From Micrococcaceae bacterium UBA3381 (GTDB taxonomy: Bacteria; Actinomycetota; Actinomycetes; Actinomycetales; Micrococcaceae), in NCBI GenBank assembly GCA_002358975.1, contig DEPX01000182.1, forward strand, positions 1 through 6,338: a stretch of DNA of 6,338 nucleotides, written 5' to 3'. How positions within the stretch are numbered: position 1 is the stretch's first letter; every line of letters begins with the position of its first letter. Below, piece by piece: positions 1-4,631 of the stretch. Made by a program: the position numbers and the translations under genes. The notes below the pieces were generated by a model, which saw only the letters and a list, made by a program, of their open reading frames with translations, made no database searches and was not told where the DNA came from.

Positions 1-17
1 GATTCCTGTCGGGGGCA
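1..17 (+). tRNA. Possible 3' end of a tRNA (partial), candidate att core
   Basis: The first 17 bases fit the last 17 positions of a tRNA: GATT as the end of the T-loop, CCTGT as the 3' strand of the T-stem, CGGGGGC as the 3' strand of the acceptor stem, and A as discriminator. No CCA follows, as is common in actinobacteria. A matching acceptor 5' strand would read GCCCCCG, a form I associate with actinobacterial tRNA-Arg, but the 5' part lies outside the window. Phage integrases often recombine within tRNA 3' ends, so this may be an attL or attP core. Only 17 bases are visible, so it could be chance. Confidence 0.45.
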
Positions 18-99
18 CTGCAATAGCAACGAAGTAGAAAAACAAGACCACGCAACGTATGCCATTACGTCTGCCATTACCCTAAAACCATGAACCCAT

Positions 100-144
100 A
101 AATTCGCCCCGCCACTCACAACGAGCAGCGGGGCGAATTTTTTT
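100..144 (+). terminator. Strong intrinsic terminator, probably bidirectional
   Basis: A perfect 13-bp inverted repeat (100-112 with 128-140, arm AAATTCGCCCCGC) encloses a 15-nt loop. On the plus strand it is followed by an unbroken T run (138-144). It ends plus-strand transcription entering from the left. It also lies nine bases beyond the stop codon of the minus-strand gene at 149-799, so it can terminate that transcript, although the U tract in that direction is only three bases. Confidence 0.88.
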
Positions 145-148
145 ATGT

Positions 149-799
149 CTAGTCTTCTAATTCCTGGTGCACCATACCTTGTTCGCGAATATCCCAGATC
201 GTATCCCGAACCGTAGGGTTATCGAAGTTGATCTGTTCAATAATGCTTGGCGTGTACCCGACATTGAGAATCATCGAATCATCGGTCTCACCATACTGGT
301 CAGTCATCGGGAAATATCCCTGAATGAATACCTTGTCGAAGTCAATACCTGAATCGTCGGCAGCCTCAAGTAAAGCAACAGTGTCATCTTGGGCACCTTT
401 TGTAGTAAGTCCTTTCGTCATGCTGTCAGCGATATCGAACTGGATGAACAGCACCCCGGAGTCTTCCTCATAGTTGGCTTCTACGTTATCGGCATCGGTA
501 GCTGATTCAATCTGGTCTTCCGGTGAGGCAGGTTCAGGCTCTTTGGCTTCTTCGGGCTCGTCTGATTCTACTGGCTCGTCTTCTTCCGGATCGTCCCCTG
601 GCTCTTCATCGTCGGCGGGTTCTTCAGATTCGGTAGCGTCGGCAGCTTCAGTCTTGTCCGGCACAGGATATTCGTCTTGGTCGAATCCGCCATTTATTGC
701 GCCGATAATCATCATGCCAATAAAAACGTAGAGAACGATGGCCCACCACCGTTTGTACCACGGCTTCTTTGGCTTAGCTTCAGTGTCATGCGAGGTCAT
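149..799 (-). CDS. Membrane-anchored acidic protein of the lysogeny module
   Basis: The protein has 216 residues. A basic, Trp-rich N-terminus (KPKKPWYKRWW, about residues 9-19) precedes one hydrophobic helix (about 19-35). An extremely acidic Glu/Asp/Pro linker runs to about residue 102, and a compact C-terminal domain (about 105-216) contains FPMTDQYGE. This predicts an N-in, C-out anchored protein with an extracytoplasmic domain. The ATG has a good ribosome binding site on the minus strand (AAGGAC, 6-base spacing). The gene lies downstream of and in the same direction as the repressor, so it is probably expressed in the lysogen. Proteins of this layout are common beside actinophage repressors and some act in superinfection exclusion, but that function is inference. 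I cannot name a family. Confidence 0.85.
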   Translation of the reverse strand: MTSHDTEAKPKKPWYKRWWAIVLYVFIGMMIIGAINGGFDQDEYPVPDKTEAADATESEEPADDEEPGDDPEEDEPVESDEPEEAKEPEPASPEDQIESATDADNVEANYEEDSGVLFIQFDIADSMTKGLTTKGAQDDTVALLEAADDSGIDFDKVFIQGYFPMTDQYGETDDSMILNVGYTPSIIEQINFDNPTVRDTIWDIREQGMVHQELED

Positions 800-862
800 T
801 TATTAGTCCTTGTCAGGTGCGAGTTCTGCTTATCGTGTCCTACCCCATGGATATCTTCAGTG

Positions 863-880
863 TGACTTACACCAAAGTCA
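863..880. repeat. Perfect inverted repeat TGACTT-N6-AAGTCA
   Basis: TGACTT (863-868) and AAGTCA (875-880) are exact reverse complements with a six-base spacer, an 18-bp dyad of operator size. It lies upstream of the minus-strand gene starting at 799 and just before the AGGGGG ribosome binding site of the truncated XRE frame at 894. It differs from the operator motif at 1217-1297. It may be a binding site left from an older repressor gene or may control the 149-799 gene. No clear promoter was found around it. Confidence 0.4.
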
Positions 881-893
881 TAGGGGGTTATAA

Positions 894-995
894 ATGTTTG
901 AGTGGCTAACTATGGAGCGCCTTGGCGAGCTGTCTGACGCGATGAATATTCACCCTGCCGAATTACTTGATGCGATCTACGGCTCTGACCACTAG
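894..995 (+). pseudogene. Truncated XRE-type repressor remnant (33 codons)
   Basis: The frame encodes 33 residues containing LTMERLGELSDAMNIHPAE. This matches the C-terminal half of the XRE domain in the Cro-like protein at 1309-1539 (FTMPQLGRIADALEIHPAE, about residues 46-64): T, M, L, G, D, A, I, H, P, A and E are shared in register. The recognition helix is missing, and an in-frame TAA sits directly before the ATG. An AGGGGG ribosome binding site six bases upstream means it could still be translated. Its last 33 bases overlap the 3' end of the convergent repressor gene. I read it as debris of an earlier or duplicated immunity gene. A functional micro-protein cannot be excluded. Confidence 0.6.
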
Positions 996-1202
996 CTCTT
1001 GCGGAGTGAGGTTAAGAGCATCGCATAGCGCCCCGAGTGTAGGGGTGTCGATATCTCGTTTTTCTGTGAGGTATCGAATAACTGATTGCTCTTTTAACCC
1101 AGCACGTTCAGCAAGCTCTTTATGAGTAAGCCCGGCTGCTGCGCGTTCTGCGCGTAATTGCTGGGCTATTGCTGTTGCGAGGTTGTCTCCATATATACCC
1201 AT
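963..1202 (-). CDS. Short XRE-family phage repressor (cI-like)
   Basis: The product has 79 residues and is a single XRE/lambda-repressor helix-turn-helix domain. The HTH lies at about residues 25-45 (LTHKELAERAGLKEQSVIRYL), followed by the typical TLGALCDALNLTPQELV helices. There is no C-terminal peptidase or oligomerisation domain, so it is much shorter than lambda CI and is unlikely to be RecA-cleaved. ATG 1202 is chosen because the TATAGT -10 box ends seven bases upstream, giving a leaderless mRNA starting at the A. An alternative GTG at 1211 overlaps that -10 box and has no ribosome binding site. Divergent from the Cro-like gene and co-oriented with the 149-799 membrane gene, it is the likely lysogenic repressor. 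Which of the two XRE proteins keeps lysogeny is inferred from direction only. Confidence 0.85.
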   Translation of the reverse strand: MGIYGDNLATAIAQQLRAERAAAGLTHKELAERAGLKEQSVIRYLTEKRDIDTPTLGALCDALNLTPQELVVRAVDRIK

Positions 1203-1238
1203 ATGGAACACTATACCATCAAATCGGATAGCTGGACA
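1202..1238 (-). promoter_or_regulatory. Leaderless promoter of the repressor gene
   Basis: On the minus strand a -10 box TATAGT (1215 to 1210) lies 17 bases from a weak -35 TGTCCA (1238 to 1233). The expected start base is the A of ATG 1202, so the mRNA would have no 5' leader. The spacer carries the 17-bp operator-like motif at 1217-1233. The weak -35 contrasts with the consensus -35 of the opposing promoter. Confidence 0.6.
1217..1233 (+). promoter_or_regulatory. Putative operator copy A
   Basis: CATCAAATCGGATAGCT matches the segment at 1281-1297 at 14 of 17 positions without gaps and in the same orientation. It lies in the -35/-10 spacer of the repressor promoter. Its position and its pairing with copy B make it a candidate binding site for one or both XRE proteins. 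Confidence 0.6.
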
Positions 1239-1273
1239 TTCCAGAAAGAATTACATGAATGTAGTTTCTCGTG

Positions 1274-1309
1274 TTGACACCATCCAAATGGATAGCTACG
1301 ATGTTCATA
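1274..1309 (+). promoter_or_regulatory. Early rightward promoter (Cro side), leaderless
   Basis: A perfect -35 TTGACA (1274-1279), a 17-base spacer and a -10 TACGAT (1297-1302) place the start at A1309, the first base of the Cro-like ATG. Strong consensus matches and the downstream gene order make this the likely main early promoter. The operator motif fills its spacer, so bound repressor would block RNA polymerase. Confidence 0.75.
1281..1297 (+). promoter_or_regulatory. Putative operator copy B with ATCCAAATGGAT dyad
   Basis: CATCCAAATGGATAGCT is the second copy of the motif at 1217-1233. It contains a dyad, ATCCA-AA-TGGAT (1282-1293), of the size bound by XRE dimers, and lies between the -35 and -10 of the early promoter. 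Copy A has the same flanks but a less symmetric centre, which could give different affinities for the two sites. Confidence 0.65.
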
Positions 1310-1539
1310 TGGACATCACAACAGAGGTCGCAAACAAAGTGCGACAAGCAATGAATAACAAAAATCAAACCATTAGCGGACTCGCAAAAGATGCCGCAAT
1401 AGCTTACAGCACCTTCCACCGCTGCATGAATGGCGGAGCAGATTTCACAATGCCACAACTTGGCAGAATAGCAGACGCACTAGAAATCCACCCCGCAGAA
1501 ATCATGCCAGACCACTTCATTAACAGTGATGCAGCATGA
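1309..1539 (+). CDS. Cro-like XRE-family DNA-binding protein
   Basis: The product has 76 residues and is a single XRE helix-turn-helix domain: HTH at about residues 20-41 (QTISGLAKDAAIAYSTFHRC), then FTMPQLGRIADALEIHPAEI. It is the first gene of the rightward operon. The frame is open upstream to a TTG at 1183, with in-frame ATGs at 1255 and 1288, but those codons overlie the operators and promoter. ATG 1309 lies six bases after the -10 box, and no ribosome binding site is visible, so a leaderless start fits best. By position it should act as Cro, shutting off the repressor promoter, but it could itself be the repressor. Its stop overlaps the next start by four bases (ATGA). Confidence 0.85.
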   Translation: MDITTEVANKVRQAMNNKNQTISGLAKDAAIAYSTFHRCMNGGADFTMPQLGRIADALEIHPAEIMPDHFINSDAA

Positions 1540-1721
1540 CAAGTAAATACGCACTCAACATTAAAAACGCGGCAGAATACGCCGACGTATCACGTGACGT
1601 TATCAGCGCAGCAATAAAAACCGGCGACCTTATCGCCCACTACCCCACCAGTCGGCCAGTCATCAAAGTCTCAGAACTTGAAAAATGGATCGACAACACC
1701 CCGACTGAACCAAAGTCCTAA
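1536..1721 (+). CDS. Excisionase-like small helix-turn-helix protein
   Basis: The product has 61 residues. The core (about 7-54) has the winged-helix Xis/MerR-like pattern: LNIKNAAEYADVSRDVISAA, a turn with GDLIAHYPTSRP as the wing, then VIKVSELEKWID. Proteins of this fold act as excisionases or early regulators in actinobacterial prophages. It begins at an ATGA overlap with the Cro-like gene and is therefore translationally coupled. No integrase is present in the window to pair with it, so a regulator that is not an excisionase remains possible. The 102 bases after it (1722-1823) hold no gene, only a weak GTCC-N5-GGAC hairpin. Confidence 0.78.
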   Translation: MTSKYALNIKNAAEYADVSRDVISAAIKTGDLIAHYPTSRPVIKVSELEKWIDNTPTEPKS

Positions 1722-1823
1722 TTCTAGGCAACTTTTTTAACTCCCTAAAAACTGTCCTTACTGGACGACACCCAAAAACACCCCCGTTTTCTTTTCGAAG
1801 ATCACGTTTTCTGAAGGATACCC

Positions 1824-2060
1824 ATGTTTTCAGATATTCCTGGGCTGGATCGTGCCCAAACAAAAAATGAGATCCGTGACCGTTTACTAGTAGAAGCCTT
1901 TTGGGCTGGCCACCCGTTGTCGAAGTCGAAGGCGAACAACCTGGCTGACAAGTATAAGAAAGGCATGTACGACCCCGAGTTGCAGCGCATTATCAACTAC
2001 AGCGACCCAGTTGGAGAGCAAGCGGTCAACAACGTTTTGAAAGAGCAGGTACCGGCGTGA
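1824..2060 (+). CDS. Hypothetical early phage protein
   Basis: The product has 78 residues, is charged, soluble and probably helical, and has no motif I recognise (LVEAFWAGHPLSKSKANNLA is the most distinctive stretch). The ATG has a good ribosome binding site, GAAGGA (1813-1818), five bases upstream. It opens a chain of three genes linked by GTGA four-base overlaps and leading into the methyltransferase start at 2526, so it may have an auxiliary DNA-related role. That is context only. Confidence 0.75.
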   Translation: MFSDIPGLDRAQTKNEIRDRLLVEAFWAGHPLSKSKANNLADKYKKGMYDPELQRIINYSDPVGEQAVNNVLKEQVPA

Positions 2061-2254
2061 CTAAGGATTACGTGCTGAGTGTCTGCTGGCTGGATGGTGC
2101 GCCGTTTCAGCGTCTTAGGGTGTGTGCTGAAGATGTGCTGGATGCGCATTCAGAGTGCTGGCAGAAGCTCCCCACCAACCGGCACGAACAGGTGGACACA
2201 TTCGAGATTGTCACCATTGAGATGTGCGCACACCAGAAAGGACGAGTCGCGTGA
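2057..2254 (+). CDS. Hypothetical small protein, coupled
   Basis: The product has 65 residues and starts at a GTG that overlaps the preceding stop by four bases (GTGA), so translation is probably by coupling. There is no convincing ribosome binding site. The sequence has a beta-rich look (YVLSVCWLDG, TFEIVTIEM) without recognisable domains or membrane segments. An alternative frame starting at 2079 is open but looks like a shadow, being Ser/Arg/Trp-rich with no upstream ribosome binding site. Confidence 0.65.
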   Translation: MTKDYVLSVCWLDGAPFQRLRVCAEDVLDAHSECWQKLPTNRHEQVDTFEIVTIEMCAHQKGRVA

Positions 2255-2529
2255 GCCGCCCAGCAGCATTAGTAGACAGTGACTGGTGTCAGCAGGCTGT
2301 CAATGTGATCGAGCGTCTTGCACGTGAGCAGTCCACGGTCACCGCTGAGGATCTCCGTAAGCATCATGAGGCCCCGGAACATCAGAACATGATCGGCTCA
2401 GCTTTCCGGGTCGCGTATCACCAGAAGATCATCACACCCGTTGGTTACCGGCAATCGACCGATAAGTCCCGCCGTGGTGGTGCTGTCCGTGTATGGGAGT
2501 TACACCCCAGGTTGAAGGAGGCTGGGTGA
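2251..2529 (+). CDS. Phage hypothetical protein, possible winged-helix fold
   Basis: The product has 92 residues from GTG 2251, which overlaps the preceding stop as GTGA and has AAAGGA (2237-2242) upstream. The upstream in-frame GTG at 2224 would overlap the preceding gene by 31 bases and has a poorer context. The pattern is WCQQAVNVIERLAREQSTVT..DLR..., then GSAFRVAYHQKIITPVGYRQS, ending RGGAVRVWELHP. That resembles small actinophage proteins with a winged-helix-like layout, in which the C-terminal basic loop and VRVW strand form the wing. DNA binding is inference. Its stop codon overlaps the native methyltransferase start GTG 2526. Confidence 0.78.
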   Translation: MSRPAALVDSDWCQQAVNVIERLAREQSTVTAEDLRKHHEAPEHQNMIGSAFRVAYHQKIITPVGYRQSTDKSRRGGAVRVWELHPRLKEAG

Positions 2530-2576
2530 AGATAGGTTCATTATTTAGTGGCTATGGAGGGTGTTTTGATGCCTAG
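2526..2576 (+). pseudogene. Displaced native 5' end of the C5 methyltransferase gene
   Basis: GTG 2526 overlaps the previous stop (GTGA) and has a strong ribosome binding site, AAGGAGG (2515-2521). It begins a frame reading KIGSLFSGYGG, motif I (the SAM-binding FxGxG loop) of C5-cytosine methyltransferases. After the two glycine codons (GGAGGG, 2556-2561) the reading turns into CFDA and stops at TAG 2574. The sequence from about 2562 belongs to the inserted HNH element, and GGAGGG now also serves as the ribosome binding site of the HNH gene. This 16-codon stub is the original start of the methyltransferase gene found further right. Confidence 0.85.
2532..2561 (+). repeat. Methyltransferase motif-I coding repeat, copy 1 (partner 3152-3185)
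   Basis: Ten codons encode IGSLFSGYGG. The same ten residues are encoded again at 3152-3175 plus 3180-3185, but only 17 of 30 bases agree. Both serines switch between the TCN and AGY codon families in opposite directions (TCA to AGC, AGT to TCG). Protein identity with such nucleotide divergence means the copies are not a recent simple duplication. Confidence 0.85.
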
Positions 2577-3179
2577 CCCAATAAAAAACAAAATTTGCGA
2601 ATACTGCGGATCTCAATGGAAAACCAGAAGTATCGCAGCGCGAACTTGCTCCCCGAAATGTCGAGCAAGATTGCGGGAAATTGAACATGGCAAAACCAGG
2701 GGTAAGTCAAAACGTGAGTACCCGCGGGAAATAGTTGAACTTGTGTGCGGAATGTACCAAGACGGAATGACCGTCAGCGAGATACTTCAAGTAGCACCAA
2801 AAGGCTACCGCGTGCAAACAATTTTAGAGCGGTACTTGCCAAATCGTAGAGCGGCAGCGAAGCGACATCAGACAGGCGACTTAAACCATATGTGGAAAGG
2901 CGCTGATGCAGGGTATCAGGCTGCACATCTTCGCATATCGGAGAAGTATGGCCCAGCAACTAATTACAAATGTGTTGACTGCAGTGAGCAAGCCGAAGAG
3001 TGGTCTTTCAACAACGAATGTAGCGAACAGATTGTGCGGGACAAGAAGCCTCCGTACTGCCTACATCATGAGCACTACAAGCCAAGATGCGTGAAGTGTC
3101 ACAGGAATTTTGACCGAAAGGAGCGTGATGCACATGTCTGAGAATCTCCGAATTGGAAGCCTTTTCTCGGGCTATTGAC
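2562..3179 (+). mobile_element. HNH homing-endonuclease insertion with recoded target sequence
   Basis: This is the approximate segment separating the native methyltransferase motif I (ending 2561) from the resumption of its frame at GGTGGC (3180). It contains the HNH gene and then a new ribosome binding site, start codon and recoded motif-I sequence that would restore a full-length methyltransferase but for four extra bases at 3176-3179. Homing elements typically insert in conserved active-site codons of their host gene. The exact ends are uncertain: recombination could have replaced more of the methyltransferase body than is marked here. Confidence 0.7.
2569..3141 (+). CDS. HNH homing endonuclease
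   Basis: The product has 190 residues from ATG 2569, with GGAGGG (2556-2561) seven bases upstream. The longer frame from GTG 2548 would start inside the methyltransferase stub and lacks such a site. Domains in order: an N-terminal zinc ribbon (C10, C13, C27, C31); a basic linker; a helix-turn-helix-like region (about 51-91, REIVELVCGMYQDGMTVSEI); then an HNH domain (about 103-182) with the HMWKG...Y..AHLRI pattern, candidate catalytic H120, zinc pairs C135/C138 and C174/C177, and the final CH..FD. The zinc and HTH modules probably read DNA while HNH cleaves. It splits motif I of the methyltransferase gene, typical of a homing enzyme. Its stop overlaps the second methyltransferase start by eight bases, so the two are coupled. 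Confidence 0.88.
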   Translation: MPSPIKNKICEYCGSQWKTRSIAARTCSPKCRARLREIEHGKTRGKSKREYPREIVELVCGMYQDGMTVSEILQVAPKGYRVQTILERYLPNRRAAAKRHQTGDLNHMWKGADAGYQAAHLRISEKYGPATNYKCVDCSEQAEEWSFNNECSEQIVRDKKPPYCLHHEHYKPRCVKCHRNFDRKERDAHV

Positions 3180-4631
3180 GGTGGCCTAGATATTGCGGTT
3201 GAGTCCTTTTTCCATGCCGAAACCGTGTGGCACGCGGAATGGGAGGACGCACCATCAAAGGTGTTAGCTCATCACTGGCCTGGTGTCCCGAACTTTCGTG
3301 ATGTGACTCAGGTTGATTGGGAATCGGTTGAGCCGGTGGACATTATTACAGGCGGATACCCGTGTCAGCCATTCTCATCAGCTGGGCAACGAAAAGGCTT
3401 AGAGGACGAGCGCCACCTATGGCCATTCGTTGCAGAAGCGGTTGACGTTTTACGACCTGAGTGGGTGGTGTTTGAAAACGTCCGAGGTCATTTAACCCTT
3501 GGGTTTGACCAGGTTTTGAGAGATCTACACCTACTTAAGTACGAAGTTCGGTGGGAAGTCGTAAAAGCATCCGATGCGGGTGCGCCACATCGCAGGGAAA
3601 GAATTTTCATCTTAGGGAAGGACAAGAATGCACCAGTACGCGGCAGGTCTGATCGACGGGGAAGGCTACATCGGGATTCAGGAAGCCGGTGGATCTTTTC
3701 AGGTTCGACTCAAGATCGCAATGACAGACAAAGGAAAGCCAGCGTTAGACCAGATGGCCAGGATTTACGGGGGAAACATCACTTATTCGGAGGGGCGAGG
3801 ACCGAACCGTCGGGACGTCTACGAGTGGAGATTGACTGGGGAGAGAGCAGCCCATGTCATTCGACAAGTGAAGCCATACCTACTAGTCAAGACGGAAGCT
3901 GCGGAAGTAGCGCTATCGTTTCAGCTGATGCTGGAAACTGCGGACAAGCTACGGAATGGGCGACGCAAGTGGACGAGCGACATGAGGGTCAAAGCGAAAG
4001 AGCTGAGACGACGGATACAGGAAGCGAACAGAAGGGGAATAGATCCCGAGCCAGTGGTCCAACCGAAAGGGGTGACGCCACTGGCCAAGTACATGGCGGG
4101 CAGCTGGTGGGAGCCAGCGGACTCTCTATTCGGTCCGGAGCCCTTCGAGGGACGTCTCCCAACGTCTGGGCAAATGATCGATGGCGTGATCTACGAATTG
4201 CCGAGCCCGGAAACAGGTTCAGGGTATTTATCCTTGCTGCCGACACCGCTGACGACAGACGACGGCGGGTCGGGCGATGCAGACCTCCTCAGGAAGAGTC
4301 CGCAACTGAGGGCCTTGGGGAGGGTTGCGCCAGCAGTTCACGCGCACCTCAGCAAGCTAACACCGGAACAGCGTGGGGAGATTATCAGCCAGCTATCAAA
4401 CGATGGGAACGGGAAATTGGACGCCCCGTGCCGAACCCCATGAAGCCAACAGGATCAGATGGAAAGCATCAACTATCCCCCGTTTTCGTGGAATGGATGA
4501 TGGGACTCGATGAGGGGCATGTCACCGGCATCGACGGGGTCAGCCGGGCAAACCAACTCAAAATGCTCGGCAACGGTGTCGTACCCCAACAAGCATATGA
4601 GGCACTACGACGCATGAAGGAGGCCGCATGA
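3134..4631 (+). CDS. C5-cytosine DNA methyltransferase, frameshifted in motif I
   Basis: This enzyme transfers methyl from SAM to C5 of cytosine in DNA. The start is ATG 3134 (or 3128) after AAAGGAG (3117-3123), reading MSENLRIGSLFSGY, then TGA at 3176. The protein continues one base on from 3177 as DGGLDIAVES, so motif I is split by four extra bases. The uninterrupted frame begins at TTG 3153 (492 codons) but lacks FSGYGG and a ribosome binding site. Other motifs are intact: GGYPCQPFS with catalytic Cys at 3363-3365 (IV), FENVRG at 3471-3488 (VI), GAPHRRERIFIL ending 3614 (VIII), WGDYQPAIKRWE (4374-4409), FVEWMMGL, and LGNGVVPQQA near the C-terminus (X). The stretch 3615-4373 is Arg/Gly/Ser/Asp-rich and overlaps a LAGLIDADG gene in the +1 frame. 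No restriction enzyme is nearby, so it would be an orphan, probably protective methylase. It is inactive unless a +1 frameshift occurs. Confidence 0.82.
3628..4443 (+). CDS. LAGLIDADG homing endonuclease nested in the methyltransferase
   Basis: The product has 271 residues from ATG 3628, with AAGGA (3618-3622) five bases upstream, in the +1 frame relative to the methyltransferase. Residues 1 to about 140 form a single-motif LAGLIDADG domain: AAGLIDGEGYIGI (5-17) with E12 as the candidate metal-binding acid, then RLKIAMTDKGKPAL, YGG, YEWRLTGERAAHVI..VKPYL, KTEAAEVAL and a C-terminal helix ending NRRG. One motif predicts a homodimer. Residues about 145-271 are unlike an endonuclease: SLFGPEPFEGRLPTSG, ELPSPETGSGY and LLPTPLTTDDGG resemble the variable LLPTP region of actinophage cytosine methyltransferases. 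So the gene seems to be an endonuclease joined to part of its host gene. It begins immediately after methyltransferase motif VIII. Confidence 0.85.
   Translation: MHQYAAGLIDGEGYIGIQEAGGSFQVRLKIAMTDKGKPALDQMARIYGGNITYSEGRGPNRRDVYEWRLTGERAAHVIRQVKPYLLVKTEAAEVALSFQLMLETADKLRNGRRKWTSDMRVKAKELRRRIQEANRRGIDPEPVVQPKGVTPLAKYMAGSWWEPADSLFGPEPFEGRLPTSGQMIDGVIYELPSPETGSGYLSLLPTPLTTDDGGSGDADLLRKSPQLRALGRVAPAVHAHLSKLTPEQRGEIISQLSNDGNGKLDAPCRTP

Noticed and set aside
1..93. Open frame on the plus strand from base 1 to TGA 91-93, possibly the tail of a gene to the left
   Set aside because: Only 30 codons, no recognisable motif, and the first 17 bases fit a tRNA end better.
474..731. 85-residue Ser/Gly-rich plus-strand frame
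   Set aside because: It is the antisense reading of the Glu/Asp-rich linker codons of the 149-799 gene; repeated acidic codons read backwards give Ser/Gly strings.
963..1211. Longer repressor start at GTG 1211
   Set aside because: That GTG overlaps the TATAGT -10 box and lacks a ribosome binding site; ATG 1202 fits a leaderless start.
1183..1308. Longer Cro-like starts at TTG 1183, ATG 1255 or ATG 1288
   Set aside because: These codons lie under the divergent promoters and operators; the -10 box at 1297-1302 places the mRNA start at 1309.
1722..1823. Possible terminator or internal promoter between 1721 and 1824
   Set aside because: Only a 4-bp GTCC/GGAC hairpin without a following T run, and no convincing -35/-10 pair; three GTTTTC repeats there are short and AT-rich.
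3153..3179. TTG 3153 as the real methyltransferase start
   Set aside because: No ribosome binding site, and the product would lack the FSGYGG SAM loop, which is present intact in the neighbouring frame from ATG 3134.
3170..3180. Efficient programmed +1 frameshift like prfB
   Set aside because: The TGAC context matches, but tRNA-Tyr on TAT would re-pair badly with ATT and no clear stimulatory Shine-Dalgarno lies at the right distance, so I treat it only as a possibility.
3989..4246. Minus-strand frame opposite the methyltransferase/endonuclease overlap
   Set aside because: No domain and no ribosome binding site identified; a shadow of the two plus-strand frames.
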